This document shows positions 46,828 to 56,744 of a stretch of DNA of 64,000 nucleotides, in pieces. Each line of letters begins with the position of its first letter. The stretch's first letter is position 1. The translations under genes and the position numbers were made by a program. The stretch covers positions 1 to 64,000 of the forward strand of contig NZ_BMIQ01000004.1 in the NCBI RefSeq assembly GCF_014642635.1. The letters run 5' to 3'. The notes under the pieces are model-generated. The model saw only the letters and a program-made list of their open reading frames with translations. It had not been told where the DNA came from and did no database searches. This DNA comes from Aureimonas endophytica (GTDB lineage Bacteria; Pseudomonadota; Alphaproteobacteria; Rhizobiales; Rhizobiaceae).

Positions 46828-48813
46828 TCAGAGGTGGAAGTCGCCCGCCACGTAGTTCAGGCCCTTGGCGACGAAGTCCGTGCCGGAAACGCCGACCGTG
46901 CCGCCGTCCTGGATGACGTCTTCCAGGATACCGACCAGTTTGTCGGTGGCGATCGACTGGCCGAAGCCGGTCTGGCGCTCGCCGTCGGTCAGGAACTGGC
47001 CGTTGTCCCAGAAGAACCATTTCAGCGTGACCGAGGATTCCGCCGCCTGGCCCTTGGCGAAGGTCAGCGTCAGGTCGCCGCCATCGGCCGAGCGCGCGCC
47101 GGAGACGAAGCCGCTATCGGCCAGCGAGGCGAGATTGGCCTTGTCGTCCCAGAAGCCCTTGGCCGGGTTGAAGGCGAGAAGCTGGTCGCCCTCGGCGATG
47201 CGGAAGCCGTTGATCGTGTCGTGGCCGAAGCCGGCGGCCTTGCCGTCGCGATCGTCGAGGAAGAGGGCGAACTTATCGGCGCCGTTGCCGGTCCAGAACT
47301 GGTCGTTGCCGTCCGAGACCGCGCCGGAAATGCCGCCGAGCTGGATCTTGTTGCTGCCGCCATTGGCATAGACCACGTCGTCGCCCGCGCCGGCCACGAT
47401 CGTGTCGTTGCCGTTGCCGGTGGTGATGCGGTCGTTGCCCGCCCCGCCATTCACCCGGTTGTTGCCGCCATTGACGTCGATCTGGTCGTCGCCGTCGCCG
47501 CCGAAGGCGAGATCGTTGCCCTCGCCGGCGGTGATGCGGTCGTTGCCCGCCCCACCGAACAGCGTGTTGTTGCCGCCATTGGCATGCAGCTGGTCGTCGC
47601 CATTGCCGCCGTCGAGGAGATCGTCGCCATTGTCGCCGGTCAGCGTGTCGCGGCCCTCGCCGCCGAAGATGCGGTTGTTGCCGCCCTGGCCGTTGAGATT
47701 GTCGTCGCCGCCATTGCCGATCAGCGTGTCGCAGCCCTCGCCGCCGGACATGGTGTCGGCGCCGTCGGTGCCGAGCATGAAGTCCTTGCCGCTGCCGCCC
47801 CAATAGCCGCCCCACTGGGCGCTGGTCTGCACGCTGTCATAGCCGGCATAGGCGGCGTCGAACGTGCCGGCCACCTTGTTGACGCCGTCCGAGACCGAGA
47901 AGTGGAAGCTGTCGGCGAAGCTGATGCCGGCGCCGGAGATCGCGCCGTTCGGCGTCGCCACCGCGCTGCCCGGCAGGACCGCGCCGCCGAAGAGCGTCAC
48001 GCGGCCGGCATCGATATCGGCCTGGGTGAAGCTGGTGCCGACGCCGGCGATGTCGCCGTTGACGAGGAGCGTGCCGATGGACGCGCCGGTGATCGTATAG
48101 GTGAGCGCGGCGCCCTCGGCATCGGTGGCGTGCAGGTCGTCGGCGCCGATCGTCGCATGGGTGTCGCAGGCGCCGAGCACCGGCGACAGGCTGTGGTGCT
48201 CGATCACCGGCGCCTGGTTCACCGGTACGGGCGGCTTGCCGATATCGACGAGGCTGCCGGCGACGCCGCGGGTGAAGTCGAGGAGGTTGTCGGTCGGATC
48301 GACATCGGTGAGCGCGAAGGCGACGGCCTTGTGGCTCACCAGCGAGTCGTAGAACTGCTTGAGCAGGGCGCTGTCGCTGGAGGCGAACCAGCCGGTCGCC
48401 AGCCGGTCGTTGGGAAAGCCGTTCTGCGTCGCCGAGCTCGTCTTGCCGTCATTGGTCGTGATCTGGGTCTGGACGTCGCTGAAGTCGCCGAAGTCGACGC
48501 CGTTGAGCGTCAGCCTGTTCTGATGGAAGTCGAAATTGCCGGCGGCGGTGTCGCCGTCGTAGAGGGTGATGCGCACGGCCGCTTCCTTCAGACCGCCGCC
48601 CAGCGCCGCGAGGGTCGTGTCGCTGAAGCCGGTCTGGGTGCCGATCGTCGTGTTCGCGACGCTATAGCCGTTGTAGAGGCTCGCCGCCGAAAGCTGGCTG
48701 ACGATGCGCACGCCGTTGAGGCCCACGAGGTCGAGGACGACGCCGCCGATTTCGGTGACGCCGGTCGGCAGCGCGCCCTGCGAGGTCGGCGAGGTGGTCG
48801 TGAAAGTGGTCAT
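46828..48813 (-). CDS. RTX calcium-binding repeat protein, probably type I secreted
   Basis: A 661-residue acidic protein without a signal peptide. Residues 1-200 are of unknown fold; residues ~205-320 resemble a cadherin/CSPG-type repeat (ATDAEGAALTYTITGASIGTL, FTQADIDAGRVTLFG). Residues 335-495 are hemolysin-type nonapeptide repeats such as GGEGCDTLIG, GGNGDDQLH and GGAGNDRIT. GGNN recurs at 377, 413 and 449 (GGSN at 485), exactly every 36 residues. The end, IQDGGTVGVSG...GDFHL, fits an uncleaved type I secretion signal. No transporter genes lie nearby. Confidence 0.85.
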   Translation of the reverse strand: MTTFTTTSPTSQGALPTGVTEIGGVVLDLVGLNGVRIVSQLSAASLYNGYSVANTTIGTQTGFSDTTLAALGGGLKEAAVRITLYDGDTAAGNFDFHQNRLTLNGVDFGDFSDVQTQITTNDGKTSSATQNGFPNDRLATGWFASSDSALLKQFYDSLVSHKAVAFALTDVDPTDNLLDFTRGVAGSLVDIGKPPVPVNQAPVIEHHSLSPVLGACDTHATIGADDLHATDAEGAALTYTITGASIGTLLVNGDIAGVGTSFTQADIDAGRVTLFGGAVLPGSAVATPNGAISGAGISFADSFHFSVSDGVNKVAGTFDAAYAGYDSVQTSAQWGGYWGGSGKDFMLGTDGADTMSGGEGCDTLIGNGGDDNLNGQGGNNRIFGGEGRDTLTGDNGDDLLDGGNGDDQLHANGGNNTLFGGAGNDRITAGEGNDLAFGGDGDDQIDVNGGNNRVNGGAGNDRITTGNGNDTIVAGAGDDVVYANGGSNKIQLGGISGAVSDGNDQFWTGNGADKFALFLDDRDGKAAGFGHDTINGFRIAEGDQLLAFNPAKGFWDDKANLASLADSGFVSGARSADGGDLTLTFAKGQAAESSVTLKWFFWDNGQFLTDGERQTGFGQSIATDKLVGILEDVIQDGGTVGVSGTDFVAKGLNYVAGDFHL

Positions 48814-49130
48814 GTCGTTTCCCCCAATCGTTCTTTTCTTATGTCTAATATTTTATTCGATAGTGCGGATCCTCGTCCGTTCCATCGAAGACTATCCCCC
48901 GGCCTCATCGAAGCGGCCATGGATGAACCTTTGCCGTCGGCTTTACGTTTCGTAAAGTAAATGGGGGATCGAACGGCGTTTAACGTTCGTTCATCATGAA
49001 TACTAGGCATGATGCACCGACCTGTTCCGCGCCTCGATGGGTGGACACGAAAATCTCTACGGAATGCGGCCCGAACCGGCCCGACTGCCGTGGCCGCCGG
49101 CCCGTCGCGAAACGGGCCGGCGGCGCGCCG
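48814..49130. other. Upstream region of the RTX gene with a palindrome
   Basis: This 317-base gap separates the start of the RTX gene from the end of the hydrolase gene, both on the minus strand. The stretch 48830-49015 is clearly richer in A and T than its surroundings and should hold the RTX promoter. It contains the perfect inverted repeat at 48941-48957. No coding frame with motifs is seen. Confidence 0.55.
48941..48957. promoter_or_regulatory. Candidate operator of the RTX gene
   Basis: CTTTACG and CGTAAAG are exact inverted 7-base arms around TTT, 128 bases before the RTX start codon. A symmetric A/T-rich site in a promoter region suggests a dimeric regulator. Which protein binds is not known. 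Confidence 0.45.
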
Positions 49131-50156
49131 TCAGAGACCAAGAAAGGCGAGGACCGCCTCGGCGATCTTGGCATGGGCCTTCGCCCGGTCAGCCCCCGCC
49201 GGATCGTCGCAGACCGGATCGTCATGCTCGGCAAGGAGAAGATCGTGGGCCTCCGGCTTGCAGAGCCCGAGCATGGTGAAATGGATCGCCGGCTCGACCA
49301 CGACATAGCGCGCCTGCGGCAGGCGATGGACGAGATCGCTGCCGGCGGCCGAGACGTCGATGCTCTTCCAGCGCTCCGCTCCGCCGAGATTGACGAAAAG
49401 GGTCGGCAGCGTCATCGCGGCGAGGCTGGCCGTCGTCAGCGCATGCGTGGCGCCGGGATCGATGGCGACGAGGCTCGTCACGCGCGGGTCGCGCGCATCC
49501 GCCGCGAAATCCTCCGGCAGATGCGCGAAATCGACGCCGCCCTTGGCGAAGAACACGCAGTCGCCCTGGTCGGCGTTCCGGGCGCAATAGTCGCGATAGA
49601 GCGCGGGGTCGAACCGGGCGCCGGCAAGGTTCAGCGCCGTCACGCCGCCGAGCGAGAAGCCGAGCGCGGTAATGCGGGATGGGTCGATGAAGGGCGAGAA
49701 GGCCGGATTGGCAAGGAGCGTGTCGAGGGCCCGCGACAGATCCCGCGCCCTGTCCCCGAATTCGAGCGAGCGGCGCGGCGAGGAATCGCCGGAGGTGCTG
49801 CCCGGATGGTTGACGGCGAGGACGATCGCGCCCCGCGCCGCGAGGCGCGACGACAGCCAGCCGAGACCGTCCATGTTGCCGCCGGAGCCGTGCGACAGAA
49901 GGACGAGCGGGTGCCGGCCGGGCGCGATCCCGGCGCCGATCATCGCCTCCGTGCCCTGGAAGACCGGATTGTCGCCGACGAGGCCGCGATAGGTGGGCGT
50001 GCCGGCCGGATACCAGAGCGAGGCGGCGACGAGGCCGGCGCGATGCGGCGCCGGCACGGTGAAGCGGTCGTAGCCGGCCAGCGGCTCGGCGATGGCGACC
50101 CGGGCAAGGACGGCGAGCGCCAGGAGGGAGAGGAGCGACAGGAAGAGCTTCGGCAT
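49131..50156 (-). CDS. Secreted alpha/beta hydrolase
   Basis: A 341-residue hydrolase with a signal peptide (LFLSLLSLLALAVLARVAIA). The oxyanion part is LVLLSHGSGGNMDGLGWLSS, the nucleophile elbow is ALGFSLGGVTALNLAG and the late VVVEPAIHFTML may hold the catalytic histidine. The arrangement resembles platelet-activating-factor acetylhydrolase-like esterases and dienelactone hydrolases. The ATG at 50154-50156 is chosen for the signal peptide. It is divergent, with a 147-base gap, from a membrane-bound AraC regulator that may control it. Confidence 0.85.
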   Translation of the reverse strand: MPKLFLSLLSLLALAVLARVAIAEPLAGYDRFTVPAPHRAGLVAASLWYPAGTPTYRGLVGDNPVFQGTEAMIGAGIAPGRHPLVLLSHGSGGNMDGLGWLSSRLAARGAIVLAVNHPGSTSGDSSPRRSLEFGDRARDLSRALDTLLANPAFSPFIDPSRITALGFSLGGVTALNLAGARFDPALYRDYCARNADQGDCVFFAKGGVDFAHLPEDFAADARDPRVTSLVAIDPGATHALTTASLAAMTLPTLFVNLGGAERWKSIDVSAAGSDLVHRLPQARYVVVEPAIHFTMLGLCKPEAHDLLLAEHDDPVCDDPAGADRAKAHAKIAEAVLAFLGL

Positions 50157-50303
50157 CGAAAGGGTCCGTGAAACGACCGGCCCGGAAGCGGCCGGCCGGT
50201 CCGACCCCATGGGAAGGCGCGGATTTTCGCGTCCTCGAACCGGTTCCAGGTCGAAGCCGAACCCGTTCGAGGGCTATGAGGGGCGACGTTCCAAGGCTTT
50301 CCG

Positions 50304-51407
50304 ATGTTCGCCCTGCCGATCTCGCTCGTCGTCTCCCTCGCCCTCGCCTATATGCTGCTGCATCGCATCCTGCGCGGCGGGCGCTGGGCCTGGCCGGTCC
50401 TGGCGCTGATCCTCGCCTGCATCCTCCAAGGCTTCGTCGTCGCGCTCGAATTGCGGCTGCCTTTGCTCGCGGCCCTCCGGCCCGTCACGGCGAGTTTCCT
50501 GCCGCCGCTCGCCTTTCTCGCCTTCGGCGCGACCAGCCTCCGTCCCTTCCGCTTCGATCGTGATGTCCCGCATCTGGCGGCCCCGCTCGTGACGCTCGCG
50601 GTGACGCTCGCCGCCCCGGTCCTTCTCGATCTCGTCGTTCCCGGGTTGTTCCTCGCCTATGGCATCGCGATCCTGCGCAGCCTGCGGAGGAATGGCGACG
50701 GCCTGCCCATGGCCCGGCTCGAAGCCGGGGACTGGCCGCGCTGGATCTGGCGGGCGATCGCGGCGGCGCTTCTTCTGTCCGCCGTCAGCGACCTCGCCAT
50801 CGCGGCCGCCTTCCTCTTCGGCGCGGGCTGGCTGCGGCCCTTCATCGTCAGCGGCACCTCCTCGCTGGCGCTGCTCGCGATCGGCGGTCTCAGCCTGTCG
50901 CCCGAACTCGCGCCGCCGGAACCGAACGAGGAGGGCGGGCCACGAGCCGCCGTGGCGGCGGCGGACGCGACGAGGCTCGAGCGCGAGCCGCCCTCGCCGG
51001 ACGAGATCGCGCTCGTCGCCCGGCTCGACGCGCTCCTCGCCGATCACGCCCTGTTTCTCGATCCCGATCTGACGCTCGCCCGTCTGGCGCGCCGGCTGGG
51101 CGTGCCGGCCAAGGCGCTTTCGGCGGCGATCAACCGGGTGACCGGCGACAACGTCTCGCGCCATGTGAATGGCCACCGCATTCGCCGGGCCTGCCATCTC
51201 CTCGGCGCCGGGCACGGCGTGACGGCCGCGATGCTGGAAAGCGGCTTCAACACGAAATCGAACTTCAACCGGGAATTCGCGCGCGTCACCGGCGCCTCGC
51301 CGAGCGCCTGGCTCGCGCTGCGCCGAACCATGGCGGCGGACGAGGCCGGCCCAGCGACATTCTTGCCGCTGATCCGGCACGAGGCGCCGGCGAAAGAAGA
51401 AACATAG
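50304..51407 (+). CDS. Membrane-anchored AraC family regulator
   Basis: A 367-residue protein. Residues 1-205 contain six to seven hydrophobic helices, and the C-terminal ~100 residues (from DALLADHALFLDPDLTLARLARRLG) are an AraC-type double helix-turn-helix with HVNGHRIRRACHLLGAG and MLESGFNTKSNFNREFARVTG. Such membrane-bound AraC proteins are thought to sense signals in or outside the membrane. The gene is divergent from the secreted hydrolase. The signal is unknown. Confidence 0.88.
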   Translation: MFALPISLVVSLALAYMLLHRILRGGRWAWPVLALILACILQGFVVALELRLPLLAALRPVTASFLPPLAFLAFGATSLRPFRFDRDVPHLAAPLVTLAVTLAAPVLLDLVVPGLFLAYGIAILRSLRRNGDGLPMARLEAGDWPRWIWRAIAAALLLSAVSDLAIAAAFLFGAGWLRPFIVSGTSSLALLAIGGLSLSPELAPPEPNEEGGPRAAVAAADATRLEREPPSPDEIALVARLDALLADHALFLDPDLTLARLARRLGVPAKALSAAINRVTGDNVSRHVNGHRIRRACHLLGAGHGVTAAMLESGFNTKSNFNREFARVTGASPSAWLALRRTMAADEAGPATFLPLIRHEAPAKEET

Positions 51408-51416
51408 AAATCAAAA

Positions 51417-51444
51417 GGCCGCTTCTGCCTGCGCAGAAGCGGCC
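51417..51444 (-). terminator. Terminator of the 25-codon small gene
   Basis: GGCCGCTTCTGC (51417-51428) and its exact complement (51433-51444) form a 12-bp stem with a 4-base loop. On the minus strand it is followed by TTTTGATTTC, a good U-tail. On the plus strand no T-run follows, so it points to transcription from the right, that is, to the small gene at 51500-51577. It may also slow transcription from the AraC gene. Confidence 0.75.
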
Positions 51445-51499
51445 CCGTGATTGTCCGAGTTGCCGGGATCAGACGAACCGTCCCCGGATCGACATATCC

Positions 51500-51577
51500 T
51501 TAGGCGTTGGAAGGAGACTGCTCCGTCGAAACACCGGGATACTCAGATCCAACCGGCATCAGGAAATCACTCGACAT
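51500..51577 (-). CDS. 25-residue small protein with extended ribosome binding site
   Basis: A short frame from the ATG at 51575-51577 to a TAA at 51500-51502. It is preceded at 7 bases by AAGGAGGTGATCC, which is complementary to the complete 16S rRNA 3' tail. A promoter candidate at 51614-51642 and a strong terminator at 51417-51444 define a transcript of about 200 bases with this frame near its 5' end. The peptide is polar, without a transmembrane part: it starts MSSDFLMPVG and ends in a Ser/Pro/Asn-rich tail; it has no cysteine. I recognise no family. A regulatory RNA in the same place is an alternative. Confidence 0.5.
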   Translation of the reverse strand: MSSDFLMPVGSEYPGVSTEQSPSNA

Positions 51578-51613
51578 TGGATCACCTCCTTCCATTACGT
51601 TGAACACGAGAAG

Positions 51614-51642
51614 AGTATGGGGTGATAAAACGGGCAGGACAA
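51614..51642 (-). promoter_or_regulatory. Candidate promoter of the 25-codon small gene
   Basis: On the minus strand, TTGTCC (51637-51642) and CATACT (51614-51619) are separated by 17 bases, each matching the sigma-70 hexamers at four of six positions. The predicted start of transcription, near 51607, is about 16 bases before the ribosome binding site. It lies after the stop codon of acs. Confidence 0.45.
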
Positions 51643-51694
51643 GAGGGCTGTCGAAAAAAACGACAGGTTCGCGCCAGCTTCCGTTCCGCCCCGC

Positions 51695-53662
<1,968 letters not shown>

Positions 53663-53755
53663 CCTGCCACCTCCCCTGTCGCCGGATTCCCGAGCCGGCT
53701 TCGTATCACCTTCTAGAACCGCTCCAGCCGGTGGTCCAGACGGAGCGGCGGGGGA

Positions 53756-54850
53756 TCAGCCCACCTTTTCCTCCACCGGTCCGCCGAGGACGTCGTCGAT
53801 ATAGAGTTCGCGGACCAGGGTCACGATGACGGCCACCATCGGCACCGCGAGGACGAAGCCGAGAAGCCCGAAGAGAATGCCGAAGACGATCTGGACGCTG
53901 AGCGTCAGGGCCGGCGGCAGGGCCGAGGTCATGCGCTGGGCGATGGGCTGGGCGACATTGCTCTCGACGCCCTGGATGAGGAGATAGACGCCGAGCGCCC
54001 ACAGAGCCATCTGCGGCCCCTGCGCGAGACCCGCCAGCACGATGACGACGCCCGCGACGAAGGGCCCGATGGTCGGCACGAAGGCGAGAAGGCCGGCCTG
54101 AAGCGCGAGCAGGAAGGCGTTGTTGATGCCGATCAGCGCGAGGCCGATCCAGGACACGGCGAAGATCGTCGCCATCGAGATCGCGTCGCCCGCCACCCAC
54201 ATGATCAGCGAATGGGCGCTCTTGCCGAGCACCTCGGCGACGCGCGCCCGCTTGGTCTTCGGCAGGAGCGAGACGAGGCCGTCGCGATAGAGGCCGGGCT
54301 GCCAGGAGATGAAGATCGCGAGGAAAAGGACGACGAAGAGATTGCCGAGGCCGCCCAGCGCGCCGAGCACCGCCCGGCCCGCCGAGGAGAAGACGCCGGA
54401 AGGATTGGGCAGGAACTGCTGGAGATCGCCGAGCGTCTTCTCGTCGCCGAGCGGCAGGCCCGATTGCGACAGGGTCCGCAGCACGCCTTCCGCCTGCTGG
54501 CGCACCGCCGCGAGAAGATCGTTGAACTGCTGCGCCAGGCTGACGCCGCCCCAGGCGAGCGGGGCGAGAAGCGCCGCGAAGACCAGGAGATAGACGAGAA
54601 GCAGCGCGACGCCACGCGGCAGGCCGAGCCGTTGCGGCAGACGCGCGATGCCGCAGAAGATCGCGGCGACGAGGAGGCTGGCGAAGACGATGAGGAAGGC
54701 GGGCGCGGCGGCATAGACGACGAGCGCCAGAACCAGCATGGCGAGCACGATGCCGGTGACGAGGACGGTGTCGAGCGCGAGGCGCTTGCGCCGGGCGTCC
54801 TCCGTCCGCGCGGGATCGGGCCGGGAAGGGAGCGGGACTTCGAGGGACAA
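53756..54850 (-). CDS. AI-2E family transporter
   Basis: A 364-residue membrane protein with about seven or eight hydrophobic segments and a large soluble loop (residues ~110-160), as in the AI-2E/UPF0118 family, which includes Na+/H+ antiporters and permeases. IGPFVAGVVIVLAGLAQGP and PIAQRMTSALPPALTLSVQI are typical. The start is a TTG at 54848-54850, with GGAAGG 8 bases before it; no ATG is available upstream of the first helix, so the rare start is likely real. The transported compound is not known. Confidence 0.87.
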   Translation of the reverse strand: MSLEVPLPSRPDPARTEDARRKRLALDTVLVTGIVLAMLVLALVVYAAAPAFLIVFASLLVAAIFCGIARLPQRLGLPRGVALLLVYLLVFAALLAPLAWGGVSLAQQFNDLLAAVRQQAEGVLRTLSQSGLPLGDEKTLGDLQQFLPNPSGVFSSAGRAVLGALGGLGNLFVVLFLAIFISWQPGLYRDGLVSLLPKTKRARVAEVLGKSAHSLIMWVAGDAISMATIFAVSWIGLALIGINNAFLLALQAGLLAFVPTIGPFVAGVVIVLAGLAQGPQMALWALGVYLLIQGVESNVAQPIAQRMTSALPPALTLSVQIVFGILFGLLGFVLAVPMVAVIVTLVRELYIDDVLGGPVEEKVG

Positions 54851-55035
54851 GGACGCGCCTTCCGATGGACGAGGATGGCGGCGGGCGGCGGGCGCGGAGA
54901 GGATGCGCGGCGCATCGTGTCCGGCCGGCGCTGGCGCCGTTTCGTCGTTCGATATATGCCGGCGAAAGCATTCGTCTGCGCCCGGACCCCGGGCCTGCCC
55001 GGCTTTTTCTCCCTCTCCACCGAGCTTTCTTGCCC

Positions 55036-55668
55036 ATGGAAACCCTGATCGCCCCTCTCGTCGCGGCCGTGCTCGGCCTGATCTCGGCCGGCGGCCTCGC
55101 CGGCGTCGCGCTGCTGATGGCGCTGGAATCGGCCTGCATCCCGATCCCGTCCGAGATCATCATGCCCTTCGCCGGCTATCTCGTCTCGACCGGCCGGTTC
55201 GAGCTCTGGGGCGTCGCGCTCGCCGGGGCGATCGGCTGCAATATCGGCTCGCATGTCGCCTATATGATCGGCGCCAAGGGCGGCCGGCCGCTGGCCGAGC
55301 GCTGGAGCCAGCATTCCGTCTTCGGCAAGCGCGAGCTGCAGCTCGCCGACTGGTTCTTCAACAAATACGGCGCCTGGGCGATGTTCGTCGGCCGGCTGCT
55401 GCCGGTGGTCCGCACCTTCATCGCGCTGCCGGCCGGCATCGCGCGGATGAATCTCTGGACCTTCCACCTCTTCACCTTCGTCGGCTCGCTGATCTGGTGC
55501 TATGCCCTCGCCTATATCGGCCAGCGCCTGGGCGAGAACTGGCACGACAGCCCGGCGCTGAAGACCGCCTTCCACGTCGCCGACGCGGTCATCGTCCTGG
55601 CGCTCGTCGCCGGCGCGATCTGGCTGGTCCTCGACTTCCGCAAGAAGCGCCGCGCCCGCCAGCTCTGA
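55036..55668 (+). CDS. DedA family membrane protein
   Basis: A 210-residue inner-membrane protein. ESACIPIPSEIIMPFAGYLV near the start, GCNIGSHVAYMIGAKGGRP in the middle and FVGRLLPVVRTFIALPAGIARM are the hallmark of the DedA family, with the acidic and arginine residues required for function. DedA proteins help to recycle lipid carriers such as undecaprenyl phosphate and keep the membrane potential. It begins at 55036; it is divergent from the AI-2E gene. Confidence 0.92.
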   Translation: METLIAPLVAAVLGLISAGGLAGVALLMALESACIPIPSEIIMPFAGYLVSTGRFELWGVALAGAIGCNIGSHVAYMIGAKGGRPLAERWSQHSVFGKRELQLADWFFNKYGAWAMFVGRLLPVVRTFIALPAGIARMNLWTFHLFTFVGSLIWCYALAYIGQRLGENWHDSPALKTAFHVADAVIVLALVAGAIWLVLDFRKKRRARQL

Positions 55669-55671
55669 GAC

Positions 55672-56340
55672 TCAGCCGTAGTCGCGGGCTCCGAAGATGG
55701 CGGAGCCCACCCGGACGGCGGTCGCCCCGAAGCCGATCGCCGTCTCGTAATCGCCCGACATGCCCATGGAGAGCCGGGACAGGCCGGCCTCCCTCGCCAG
55801 CTGCTCCAGCAGCGCGAAATGCGGCCCCGGCGCCTCCTCGGCCGGCGGAATGCACATCAGCCCCTCGATGGCGAGGCCGAATTCCGTTCGGCAGCGCGCC
55901 ACGAAGGCGACCGCCTCGCCGGGCGCGATCCCGGCCTTCTGCTCCTCCTCCCCCGTATTCACCTGCACGTAGAGACGCGGCGCGCGGCCCTGGCGTGCGA
56001 TCTCCTTGGCGATCTCGCGGGCGATCTTCTCGCGGTCGACCGTCTCGATCACGTCGAACAGCGCCACCGCCTCGGCCGTCTTGTTGGACTGGAGCGGGCC
56101 GATGAGATGCAGTTCGAGTTCGGGAAAGCGCTCGCGCAGCGCCGGCCATTTCGCCTTGGCCTCCTGCACCTTGTTCTCGCCGAAGACGCGCTGGCCGCTC
56201 TCCAGCACCGGCAGGATCGCCTCCGCCTCGTAGGTCTTCGACACGGCGACGAGCGTCACGGAGCCGGCCGGCCGGCCATGCTCGGCCTCGGCTTTCGCGA
56301 TCATGCGGCGGACATAGGCGAGACGGTCGACGGCGCTCAT
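55672..56340 (-). CDS. YggS family PLP-binding protein
   Basis: A 222-residue TIM-barrel protein that binds pyridoxal phosphate and buffers its level. The PLP lysine is in LVAVSKTYEAEAI near residue 37, followed by FGENKVQEAKAKWP, HLIGPLQSNKT, VNTGEEEQKAGI, and LSMGMSGDYETAI close to the end, all conserved in the family. The ATG at 56338-56340 is chosen because the family N-terminus begins there. Two small frames lie upstream on the same strand. Confidence 0.92.
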   Translation of the reverse strand: MSAVDRLAYVRRMIAKAEAEHGRPAGSVTLVAVSKTYEAEAILPVLESGQRVFGENKVQEAKAKWPALRERFPELELHLIGPLQSNKTAEAVALFDVIETVDREKIAREIAKEIARQGRAPRLYVQVNTGEEEQKAGIAPGEAVAFVARCRTEFGLAIEGLMCIPPAEEAPGPHFALLEQLAREAGLSRLSMGMSGDYETAIGFGATAVRVGSAIFGARDYG

Positions 56341-56370
56341 GGGGCGGTCCTTTGATTCCGGTCCGAAACG

Positions 56371-56653
56371 GCTTATCTTGCGGGAGTGGATGCCGACCTT
56401 TTGGCCGACATCCCTTGCGCTAGAAGAAGTGGACCCGGAGCGAGGCCTGCCAGCCGCTCCGGGTCTTCTTGACTTCAAGCGTGATGCTGAGCGGCAAGAA
56501 CCACATCGTCATCACTCCCTTCGAGGACGAGGCCTTCGCCAAGGCCGGGGTGGCCCATCCTCCCCGGCGGCATCGCTGGCCCGATGCGCTCTGCTTGCGC
56601 CCCCGAATCCGATCCGCCGCTCCCTACCCGTTCGTGCCGACCCTTGCCAGCCG
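56371..56653. repeat. Tandem repeat, unit 1
   Basis: The left copy of the direct repeat. It runs from GCTTATCTTG, through a hairpin formed on the minus-strand RNA (with two G-U pairs) and the 28-codon frame, to the conserved 95-base core and a weaker match at the right end. The copy is more divergent from unit 2 beyond the stop codon than in the core. Confidence 0.7.
56420..56506 (-). CDS. 28-residue small protein, copy 1 of a duplicated pair
   Basis: A short frame from ATG (56504-56506) to TAG (56420-56422). GGGAGTGA stands 8 bases before it as a ribosome binding site. The product begins [20 protein letters not shown] and is basic. It is homologous over 25 residues to the product of 56798-56887. 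Between the copies, codons for E (GAA/GAG), V (GTC/GTG) and L change silently, and the amino-acid exchanges are mild (S/N, S/T, L/F), which points to selection on the peptide. The function is unknown. Confidence 0.55.
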   Translation of the reverse strand: MWFLPLSITLEVKKTRSGWQASLRVHFF

Positions 56654-56744
56654 ACATTGACCTCCAGAGCGGCATGGATTTTGCGACCAGCGGCGAAAGA
56701 GGCGGCCTTGTGCCAGGCCTGCTCCTTCAAATCGCATCGGAAAT

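Noticed and set aside
51577-51591. A fragment of a 16S rRNA 3' end on the plus strand
   Set aside because: TGGATCACCTCCTT matches the 16S tail for about 14 bases, but the preceding sequence has no likeness to 16S rRNA. It is better read as an extended ribosome binding site on the other strand.
56475-56675. A 66-codon minus-strand frame over unit 1 of the tandem repeat
   Set aside because: In unit 2 the corresponding frame stops much earlier and diverges after the start, so there is no sign of protein conservation, unlike the 28- and 29-codon frames.
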